A stretch of DNA of 33,841 nucleotides from Bacteroidales bacterium (GTDB lineage Bacteria; Bacteroidota; Bacteroidia; Bacteroidales; P3): contig JAKSMO010000027.1 of assembly GCA_024400545.1 (NCBI GenBank), positions 1 through 33,841 of the forward strand, in the 5' to 3' direction. The translations under genes were made by a program, and so were the position numbers. Position 1 is the first letter of the stretch, and every line of letters begins with the position of its first letter. Below, piece by piece: positions 1-5,227 of the stretch. The notes beneath the pieces are model-generated. The model saw only the letters and a program-made list of their open reading frames with translations. It was not told the DNA's origin and ran no database searches.

Positions 1-2020
1 CCCATACAGTTTGTGGCTTTGACTGGTATGCCTTTGCCATATACAAACCTTCTTCTGTTATATTCTTGCCATCTTGATTCAAAATGTAGGCCTCACGAAG
101 CCAGTTGATAAAAGGAGGAACCTGATATTTAGGATTCAAACCGTGATCATTATTGTCGAAGAAAGTTTCATAGGTGTCAAAATACTTTTCTACCCAATTT
201 TCACGCATACCCATACCGTCATTGTAACGGTTGATGCCAGATTTTGAACCTTGTGCCATATTTTTTATTTGATTAGTCATTATACTTGTATCTGATGTGC
301 TGATTGAACTTGCAGCGTGACATCCTTTACCATCAAAGTCTATACACTTCATGCAATGAACACATTTATCTTTGTTAATAGTCGCAATAGGTACTACAGA
401 TAAAGCTCCTGTAGGACATTCAACTTCGCATACTTCACAATGTACGCAATATGTAGCTTTATAGCAAACCTTTTTCAAGTGACTGACAAAAACAACATCT
501 TTCGGGTCGATACCTTTGACCTCGAAAACTTGCGTGTCACCTTTTGTTTCAAGAGTACATTTATAGATTTGCTTTTGATGGTTCAAGTCTACATAATTTA
601 TGTTACCCTCTTGATTTATACACATGCTACCCAATATGCGTAACCACATGAGAAGATTTTCCTTAGGTGAAGTTATTATAGCCCTAAAGTCAGGAGCTGA
701 ACTCATGAAATTCACATTGGAGTCACAATGTAAATATCTACCGCCAGCACGCATTTTCCATCTACCAGTTCTGATATAATTATCAATGCCGGCTGTTTTA
801 TTGCGTTCGAGACCTTCTCGAATCTTGTCAATGAATGGATTTAATGTTTCAGGGTATAGTTGTCCACACAAATCTTCACTCCAACTTGATGAATACGGAC
901 AAATTACACACCCTACACGAGATAATCCTCTTCTGTATGCTTCATTTACAGGAAGTCCATTAAGAAGAATATAAAGATAAATCTCTGTTGCACTCCATTC
1001 AAGAATAGGGCTAACATTTATTATCTTGTTATGCTTAACATTCTTTCCAATCTTAGAACGTGATGCACGAGCCTGGCTTTCTTCAGCACGAACACCATCA
1101 AAAAGTATAGCATTTGGCTGTTTACCCTTTCCTACAATATCTTTAAGTAATCTACTGAGTGGAGCGGACTTCATAATACTACAGCACCATCTGTGAATAC
1201 GGCTTGGGGCTCCAATCTCGTCCCAATAGTGCAAAACTGGTTGATGATTCTTTGCCGTGTAAAATCTAAGATTAGGATATTTCTGAGTATAGAAAGCTTT
1301 AACCTTCTCATACAAATCCAAAGAAGGAGGAAGCTCATAGCCGGTGTCTGAATAGATGACAATAAAATCTTCAGCAGGTATGACTCTTGAAATCAGATCG
1401 AGTACAACTTGTGAATCTTTACCGCCACTAAACGAAGTGATAAAAATATCCGTGTTTGTAGCGAGAATTGGAGACTTACCCAACTCTTCAGCCTTACTCA
1501 ACGGCATAACGTCAAAGCTATCGCAATCTTCTTTGATCACAACATGCTCTTCCTTGGTTTTCTTTTCGAGATTGCTTGCAAGACGTTGGAAATCAATGTC
1601 AGGGTTTTTCTGAGAGACTTCGCGGATATTCTTGTATCTGCGGTATGTTTGGTTAATGAAGTCCATAGCCTCATGTTCGATGATGAACATGGTATCTTCA
1701 TTATGTGAGCGGAGACGCTCCATATCAACAGGTTGCAGTATCAACGACTCGAACCCATCCTGCTGTATTACGGTTGGTGCATCAAAGACATTGCCGCCCT
1801 TTACCTCAAGGACAAACTCGCCTTTGTAGAAATAACGACGTTCGCAAGCCCACAACAAAGGCTCCTCAACATGAGGGTATATCCATCCCCTCTTGTTGAG
1901 GCCGAGAAGATCAAGTTCTTCCCAGAATACCGGGCGAGGGGCGACATTCAGAGCCTCCCCCTTCGATGACATGGTGAGCCGAACGCCATTATTTGCTGCA
2001 TCCCAAATTACTTTGAACAT
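1..2020 (-). CDS. PAPS-reductase-like ATP pyrophosphatase with 2[4Fe-4S] ferredoxin module (3' end cut by window edge)
   Basis: The frame is open from the ATG at 2020 to the window edge (about 673 codons, no stop seen). Residues 1-130 form an N-terminal region like that of archaeal MJ0066-type fusions. The PP-loop SFSGGKDSQVVLDL lies at 196-209, followed by YSDTGYE and RWCCSIMK (about 277-284), which are PAPS-reductase/DndC family hallmarks. Cysteines at 371/374 and 385 lie in GCVICPYSSSW. Two ferredoxin motifs follow: C525-x2-C528-x2-C531-x3-C535 and C553-x2-C556-x2-C559, with C567 a likely fourth ligand. The C-terminal stretch after about 590 resembles, to my eye, the start of a DUF4007-like domain. 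In the family this chemistry activates substrates by adenylation for sulfur transfer or reduction. DndC-like members act in DNA phosphorothioation, and relatives occur in type 4 BREX loci. Sulfate assimilation is less likely because no cys genes are near. By eye the gene is AT-richer than the genes that follow, hinting at transfer. Family call is sure; exact role is open. Confidence 0.85.
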   Translation of the reverse strand, partial: MFKVIWDAANNGVRLTMSSKGEALNVAPRPVFWEELDLLGLNKRGWIYPHVEEPLLWACERRYFYKGEFVLEVKGGNVFDAPTVIQQDGFESLILQPVDMERLRSHNEDTMFIIEHEAMDFINQTYRRYKNIREVSQKNPDIDFQRLASNLEKKTKEEHVVIKEDCDSFDVMPLSKAEELGKSPILATNTDIFITSFSGGKDSQVVLDLISRVIPAEDFIVIYSDTGYELPPSLDLYEKVKAFYTQKYPNLRFYTAKNHQPVLHYWDEIGAPSRIHRWCCSIMKSAPLSRLLKDIVGKGKQPNAILFDGVRAEESQARASRSKIGKNVKHNKIINVSPILEWSATEIYLYILLNGLPVNEAYRRGLSRVGCVICPYSSSWSEDLCGQLYPETLNPFIDKIREGLERNKTAGIDNYIRTGRWKMRAGGRYLHCDSNVNFMSSAPDFRAIITSPKENLLMWLRILGSMCINQEGNINYVDLNHQKQIYKCTLETKGDTQVFEVKGIDPKDVVFVSHLKKVCYKATYCVHCEVCEVECPTGALSVVPIATINKDKCVHCMKCIDFDGKGCHAASSISTSDTSIMTNQIKNMAQGSKSGINRYNDGMGMRENWVEKYFDTYETFFDNNDHGLNPKYQVPPFINWLREAYILNQDGKNITEEGLYMAKAYQSKPQTVW

Positions 2021-2038
2021 ATAATTTTGGTATTACAA

Positions 2039-2251
2039 TTAATCATAAATTTCATACATGAATAATCTTAACCTATTAGATATCATAAGGTATCTGAAGG
2101 AACAAATGCGGCTTGCATAGTAGGAGATCCTAATATTACGAAAATAGCCAACCCCGACACATGACATGTCGAAGTTAGCCATATTATAGGCTTTGCCGCA
2201 AAATTTGCAGATTGGCGGAATGTCGGAGTTGTTGAAGAATCTGGTGCTCAT
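2039..2251 (-). CDS. Possible small Cys-containing protein upstream of the PAPS-reductase gene
   Basis: A 70-codon frame starts at the ATG at 2251 and ends 18 nt before the PAPS-reductase ATG, so the two could be co-transcribed. It has a CKFCGK knuckle near residues 15-20, a third cysteine near 30 and a fourth near 48, which could make a small zinc site, although the spacing is not a standard ribbon. The start is preceded by GGAGG seven bases upstream, unusual in this phylum, and that GGAGG sits in a hairpin with 7-bp arms (2253-2274). I recognise no family. The C-terminal half is rich in Arg, Ile and Tyr and looks less protein-like. It may be a real leader protein, a degenerate fragment, or chance. 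Confidence 0.3.
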   Translation of the reverse strand: MSTRFFNNSDIPPICKFCGKAYNMANFDMSCVGVGYFRNIRISYYASRICSFRYLMISNRLRLFMYEIYD

Positions 2252-2252
2252 G

Positions 2253-2274
2253 CCTACGCCTCCCTATAGGCGTA
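2253..2274 (-). promoter_or_regulatory. Hairpin overlapping the possible ribosome-binding site of the small ORF
   Basis: Read on the minus strand, the arms CTACGCC and GGCGTAG enclose the loop TATAGGGA. The GGAGG that could pair with 16S rRNA spans the end of the loop and the start of the 3' arm, directly before the ATG at 2251. Folding would mask part of it, so translation could depend on structure. The same CCTACGC/GCGTAGG heptamer recurs at about 2391 and 2454. Confidence 0.4.
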
Positions 2275-2336
2275 GCATGGCATTTTGATGGCTTTTGCTT
2301 TTGTGTCCATTATCTGCGCTTTGTTATGCGATGGCT

Positions 2337-2516
2337 ACTTATCTTCGAGTAAGTGCAGGTAGGTAATCAAATACCCTAGGACACCAAAAAGCGTAGGTTT
2401 CGCTTATCGGCATCCTGGGTATTTGGCCTGACCCGCTCAAGAGATAAGTTCGGCCTACGCTACAGCGCAGGCGTTCGGAACTTATTCTTCTTGAGCTAAT
2501 CTTCAAACGGCCAAAT
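2337..2516 (-). ncRNA. Highly structured leader or non-coding RNA upstream of the PAPS-reductase gene
   Basis: At least five stems can be drawn. Outer stem: ATTTGGCC (2421-2428) with GGCCAAAT (2509-2516). Within it a long imperfect stem pairs 2435-2451 with 2478-2496 (core CTCAAGA...TAAGTTC against GAACTTA...TCTTGAG), capped by a small stem of CCTG/CGC type near 2454-2472. Next, AAATACCCTAGGA (2369-2381) pairs with TCCTGGGTATTT (2413-2424), enclosing AAGCG (2389-2393) with CGCTT (2401-2405). Last, an ACTTA/TAAGT hairpin spans 2337-2354. The outer stem and the second stem share bases 2421-2424, so they may be alternatives. No convincing protein frame covers the region. The promoter box at 2633-2640 would transcribe it towards the PAPS-reductase gene. 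Compensated bulges within otherwise matched arms favour a selected structure. I do not recognise a known RNA family. Confidence 0.5.
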
Positions 2517-2632
2517 TTTAGGATTGCCTCGAATAAATAGCAAACGCTATGTTAGTATTATTTTATTTTCAGTTAGTTATATCTGTTTTGTATGATAAAG
2601 TATTTTATATATTATACATTTTTTTGAGAGTG

Positions 2633-2640
2633 CAAAGATA
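2633..2640 (-). promoter_or_regulatory. Promoter -7 box (TATCTTTG) for the PAPS-reductase transcript
   Basis: On the minus strand the box reads TATCTTTG followed by CA, matching the Bacteroidetes consensus TAnnTTTG, in an AT-rich stretch. Transcription would begin near 2626, giving a leader of about 375 nt to the small ORF or 605 nt to the PAPS-reductase ATG. Both are long for this phylum. Confidence 0.6.
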
Positions 2641-2716
2641 CGACAATTTTTTGGATTAGTAAGAGGAAAATGATGAAGAATGTGATTTATAGGGTTGCTA
2701 TGCTTGGGAAAAGGCA

Positions 2717-2754
2717 GGCCGTTGTGTCAGATTTCAAATTTTGACACAACGGCC
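2717..2754. repeat. Perfect 13-bp inverted repeat
   Basis: GGCCGTTGTGTCA (2717-2729) is exactly repeated in inverse as TGACACAACGGCC (2742-2754) around a 12-nt loop. Neither strand has a proper T-run next to it, so it does not look like a standard terminator. It may be a mobile-element end, a REP-like palindrome or a protein-binding site. It sits between the promoter of the PAPS-reductase unit and the flavoprotein remnant. Confidence 0.6.
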
Positions 2755-2778
2755 ACCATGAATGTTCGGAAATCTTAC

Positions 2779-2827
2779 GGCAATGCTCCTGTGGAGCATT
2801 GCCTTCACAGGAGCATTGGCTGTTTTT
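2779..2827 (+). repeat. Overlapping palindromes with a direct repeat and T-run
   Basis: GGCAATGCTCC (2779-2789) pairs with GGAGCATTGCC (2793-2803) over a 3-nt loop. An alternative 13-bp stem pairs CAATGCTCCTGTG (2781-2793) with CACAGGAGCATTG (2806-2818) and is followed on the plus strand by GCTGTTTTTA. The second form would work as a plus-strand terminator, but no plus-strand gene ends here. The two folds exclude each other. Confidence 0.5.
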
Positions 2828-2996
2828 ATTGTTCGCAAACTGCTTTGCACAGTTGTTGGATGGCGGGGAGGTCGCTGTCTTTCATTCGGGAACGGATGGT
2901 GACTACGGGCTCTACGAGGGTGATGTTCTTCATGGGCTCGATAAGGGCTTTCATGGCTTTGGCAGCAGTGGGACCCCACGATCCATTCGGAAGGGG
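2826..2996 (-). pseudogene. Orphan 3' end of an FprA-type (diiron-flavodoxin) flavoprotein gene
   Basis: After an in-frame TAG at 2997-2999 the frame encodes 56 residues. It begins NGSWGPTAAKAMKALIEPMK and continues with LVEPVVTIRSRMK before a stop at 2826. This resembles the extreme C-terminus of A-type flavoproteins (FprA), where the flavodoxin domain ends with a G-S/T-W-x-P-x-A-A-K-x-M segment and an EPxVTIKS-like strand. The catalytic beta-lactamase-like diiron domain and most of the flavodoxin domain are missing: nadD ends at 3015, immediately upstream. No good start codon precedes the similarity, so I call it a remnant, probably left when DNA to the left was replaced. A short independent gene from an internal ATG is possible but less likely. 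The match is from memory of the family, not a search. Confidence 0.5.
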
Positions 2997-3014
2997 CTAT
3001 CTCCATTGTGTTGG

Positions 3015-3596
3015 TTATTTTTGTTGGTAAAGTTGTTTGCTTTGGATGTAGTGGTAGGCCTGTGGGGGCACGAGGTATTGCACCGATTTCCCCTGGGCGA
3101 TCTGCGCACGGATGTGGGTGGAGGAGAGGTCGAGCATGGGCACGGGCACCATGGTGACATGGGGATGGCTGGCCAGGGCGCAGCTCTGCGTGCCGGGACG
3201 GGGGTAAACATAGAGTTTGTGGCTGCCGATGATGGTCTCCCAGTCTTTCCACCGTGTGAAGTTGGCCAGGTTGTCGGACCCCATAAGGATGCTGAATTGT
3301 GTGTCGGGGTGCCGCTGGCCTAAGGCCTGGAGGGTGTGGATGGTGTAGGAGGGGAGGGGCAGATGGAATTCGATGTCGGAGGCTTTGAGCCGCGGGTTGT
3401 CGGCCAAGGACATCTGCACCATGGCGAGTCGCTCGGCATCGGCAAGCAGTTCGCCACGCTCCTTGAATGGGTTTTGGGGCGACACAACAAACCACACTTC
3501 GTCAAGATCGCTATACTCCAGCAGGGTGTTGGCAATGATCAGGTGTCCGATGTGCACCGGGTTGAAAGATCCGAAGTATAGGCCGATGGAATGCAA
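3015..3596 (-). CDS. nadD: Nicotinate-nucleotide adenylyltransferase NadD
   Basis: The 193-residue protein is the usual length for NadD, which transfers AMP from ATP to nicotinate mononucleotide to make deamido-NAD in cytosolic NAD synthesis. The nucleotidyltransferase signature GSFNPVHIGH is at 9-18 with the HxGH motif, and SSTHIR near residue 160 is the second ATP-binding motif. The start is a TTG at 3596; no in-frame ATG occurs upstream or before the GSFNP motif, and the resulting N-terminus (MHSIGLYFGSFNP) matches family members. The gene ends 18 nt before the flavoprotein remnant. The upstream region (3597-3775) is a copy of the local intergenic repeat, so its promoter is not obvious. 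Confidence 0.95.
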   Translation of the reverse strand: MHSIGLYFGSFNPVHIGHLIIANTLLEYSDLDEVWFVVSPQNPFKERGELLADAERLAMVQMSLADNPRLKASDIEFHLPLPSYTIHTLQALGQRHPDTQFSILMGSDNLANFTRWKDWETIIGSHKLYVYPRPGTQSCALASHPHVTMVPVPMLDLSSTHIRAQIAQGKSVQYLVPPQAYHYIQSKQLYQQK

Positions 3597-3604
3597 GGTT
3601 AGAT

Positions 3605-3775
3605 GGTAGAATGTAGAATGTAGATTGTAGAGTGGGGCGGGAGCCGTTTACGTTTATGTTTACGTTTACAAGGCTTAGTGGCTTAAACGTTGCGACAACA
3701 ACTAAGCAATTAAGCATCTAAACTTCTAAACTTATAAACCCATAAACTTCTAAACTTCCCAACTTCATCAAATTC
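3605..3775. repeat. Intergenic repeat, copy 1
   Basis: This stretch contains short tandem GTAGAATGTAGA-type units, then the core GGCGGGAGCCGTTTACGTTT (3636-3655), CGTTTA tandems, CTTAGTGGCTTAAACGTTGC, GCGACAACAACTAAGC and a run of TAAAC/CTTCTAAAC units. The same modules in the same order recur at 4460-4745 and 4955-5220. No protein frame is supported. The CTTAGTGG...CTAAGC parts are partly self-complementary. Confidence 0.7.
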
Positions 3776-4372
3776 CTAGTAGTATTTGTATTTGCTGATG
3801 ACTTGGATGTGGCGGAGTTTGTTGCCTTTGAAGGTGTAGATCTCGCCCACTTCGGCAGCGCCGGCAATGACTTTGAGGACGTTGATCTCGGCGGTGTAGG
3901 ATTTGGGGTAACTCTTGAAGATGGTCTTGAAGACTTCTTCTTTGCTCATGCCTACCTTGATGCCGTTGTCGAGCACCACGGCGGTGTCGGTGATCTTGGC
4001 GGCCACCATCTCCAGCTTGTTGGTCCAGATGCTGCGGTACCAGTTGATGTTGGAACCGTCGAGACGGCGGAGGGTGTTGACGGCCACGGTCATGGTGTCG
4101 TAGAACGACTTGTAGCCGCTTTCACGGTACCACTGGAGCTGGTTGTTGGTGATGTACTGCTCCACGGTGCTCCATTTGCCGAAGGGATAGATGGGATAGT
4201 CGGCCAAGGAGAAGACTGTCATGGTGTCGGCATAGACTTTTACGTCTTTTACCTGATATTCGGGACGGGCGTAGGCGAGCATACGCACGGCTTTGGCACG
4301 TGAGCTAACCTGCTGAGCGTTAACGCATACGGCGGTTAGGATAAGGGTGGCAACGAGAATAAGCTTCTTCAT
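3776..4372 (-). CDS. Secreted hypothetical protein
   Basis: This 198-residue protein has a clear Sec signal peptide: MKK, a hydrophobic stretch to about residue 18, then a VNA-QQ type cleavage site near 20. The mature part is mixed alpha/beta with many aromatic residues and no lipobox or T9SS tail, so a periplasmic location is likely. A GMSKEEVF motif near residue 141 resembles the short GMxxxEV turn seen in BamE/SmpA-like and similar small periplasmic proteins, but that is too little to assign a family. The ATG at 4372 lies about 15 nt behind a predicted transcription start, which supports it. I do not recognise the protein. Confidence 0.8.
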   Translation of the reverse strand: MKKLILVATLILTAVCVNAQQVSSRAKAVRMLAYARPEYQVKDVKVYADTMTVFSLADYPIYPFGKWSTVEQYITNNQLQWYRESGYKSFYDTMTVAVNTLRRLDGSNINWYRSIWTNKLEMVAAKITDTAVVLDNGIKVGMSKEEVFKTIFKSYPKSYTAEINVLKVIAGAAEVGEIYTFKGNKLRHIQVISKYKYY

Positions 4373-4394
4373 AGTTGTTGTATATTTTAAAATG

Positions 4395-4402
4395 CAAAAT
4401 TA
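4395..4402 (-). promoter_or_regulatory. Promoter -7 box (TAATTTTG) for the secreted hypothetical gene
   Basis: On the minus strand the sequence TAATTTTGC matches TAnnTTTG and lies about 23 nt upstream of the ATG at 4372, in AT-rich DNA that lacks the intergenic repeat. Confidence 0.55.
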
Positions 4403-4459
4403 CGTATTTTTTCCGATATAACGAGAAAATGTGCCGCTTATTGTGAAAAAAATCAAAAA

Positions 4460-4745
4460 TGCCGAGTTTGGGAGTTGATGGAGTTAATGTAGTTTGGGCT
4501 TAGTTGTTTAGTAGCTTAGTGGCTTAGTTGTTGTTGGGTAGTTGATGGAGCGGGGAGAAGGTAGATTGTAGATTGTAGAGTGGGCGGGAGCCGTTCACGT
4601 TTACGTTGATGTGGATTAGTTGATGTAGTTTGGGCTTAGTTGTTTAGATGCTTATTCGATGCGACAACAATTAAGCAATTAAGCAACTAAGCCATTAAGC
4701 ATCTAAACTTATAAACCCATAAACCCATAAACTACATCAACTCCA
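4460..4745. repeat. Intergenic repeat, copy 2, with a long imperfect hairpin
   Basis: It carries the same core (GGGCGGGAGCCGTTCACGTT, 4582-4601) as the copies on either side. Its second half folds on itself: GTTGATGTAGTTT near 4619 is the inverse of AAACTACATCAAC near 4729, and GTTTAGATGCTTA near 4643 is the inverse of TAAGCATCTAAAC near 4697. The region between the two flanking genes is otherwise empty. Confidence 0.7.
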
Positions 4746-4753
4746 AAAGTCCA

Positions 4754-4942
4754 TTACTTCTCCGGCGCGCAGATCCAGATGATGAGGTAGATCCAGAGGC
4801 CTAGGCTGCCGCAGATGAGGGCTATCAGGAAGAGGATACGGACGATGGTGGGGTCGATATTGAGGTATTCGGCTACACCGCTGCATACACCGGCAATCTT
4901 TTTGTCGGCACTATTGCGCATGAATTTCTTTATTTCGCTCAT
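4754..4942 (-). CDS. PspC-domain membrane protein
   Basis: This 62-residue protein is essentially one PspC domain. It has the N-terminal basic segment, then AGVCSGVAEYLNIDPTIVR (residues about 17-35), then a hydrophobic segment of about 22 residues (FLIALICGSLGLWIYLIIWI) and the short tail CAPEK. PspC proteins are inner-membrane components linked to envelope stress. In Bacteroidota small free-standing versions are common and their exact role is unclear. It is flanked on both sides by intergenic repeats and appears to be a single-gene unit. Confidence 0.9.
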   Translation of the reverse strand: MSEIKKFMRNSADKKIAGVCSGVAEYLNIDPTIVRILFLIALICGSLGLWIYLIIWICAPEK

Positions 4943-4954
4943 GATGGGTTTTTG

Positions 4955-5220
4955 GTTTATTAGTTTATGGGGTTATTAGGTTATTAGTTTATGGGGTTGA
5001 TGTGGTTTGGGCTTAGTTGTTTAGTGGCTTAGTTGAGGGGCGGGAGCCGTTTATGTTTACGTTCACGTTTACGTTTTACAAGGCTTAGTGGCTTAGTTGT
5101 TTAGTAGCTTAATGGCTTAAACGTTGCGACAACAACTAAGCCATTAAGCAATTAAACTTATAAACTAATAAACTTCATTAACTCCAAAACTACATCAACT
5201 CCAAAACTTTCAATTTTCAA
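4955..5220. repeat. Intergenic repeat, copy 3
   Basis: It has the same order of modules as the copies at 3605 and 4460: TTAGTTTATGGGG tandems, GGCTTAGTTGTTTAGTGGCT, the core GGGCGGGAGCCGTTTATGTT, ACGTTTACG tandems, TTAAACGTTGCGACAACAAC, then TAAGC/TAAAC units and CTACATCAACTCC. The ends GTTGATGTGGTTT and AAACTACATCAAC are near-inverse, so the unit can form a long hairpin. Confidence 0.7.
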
Positions 5221-5227
5221 CTTTCCA

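Noticed and set aside
2337-2516. Retron msr/msd RNA, integron attC site or IS200/IS605 end
   Set aside because: No reverse transcriptase, integrase or HUH transposase is in the window. The conserved attC core (GTTRRRY with its complement) was not found.
2021-2700. tRNA gene as an island integration site
   Set aside because: The stems do not form a cloverleaf and no T-loop GTTCRA with matching acceptor and CCA region was seen.
2734-3495. A 253-codon minus-strand frame overlapping nadD
   Set aside because: It is out of frame with nadD, which has all NadD motifs. The translation is dominated by Pro, His and Arg.
3605-5220. Possible CRISPR array in the repeated intergenic DNA
   Set aside because: The repeats are modular and of unequal length, without constant-size unique spacers, and there are no cas genes.
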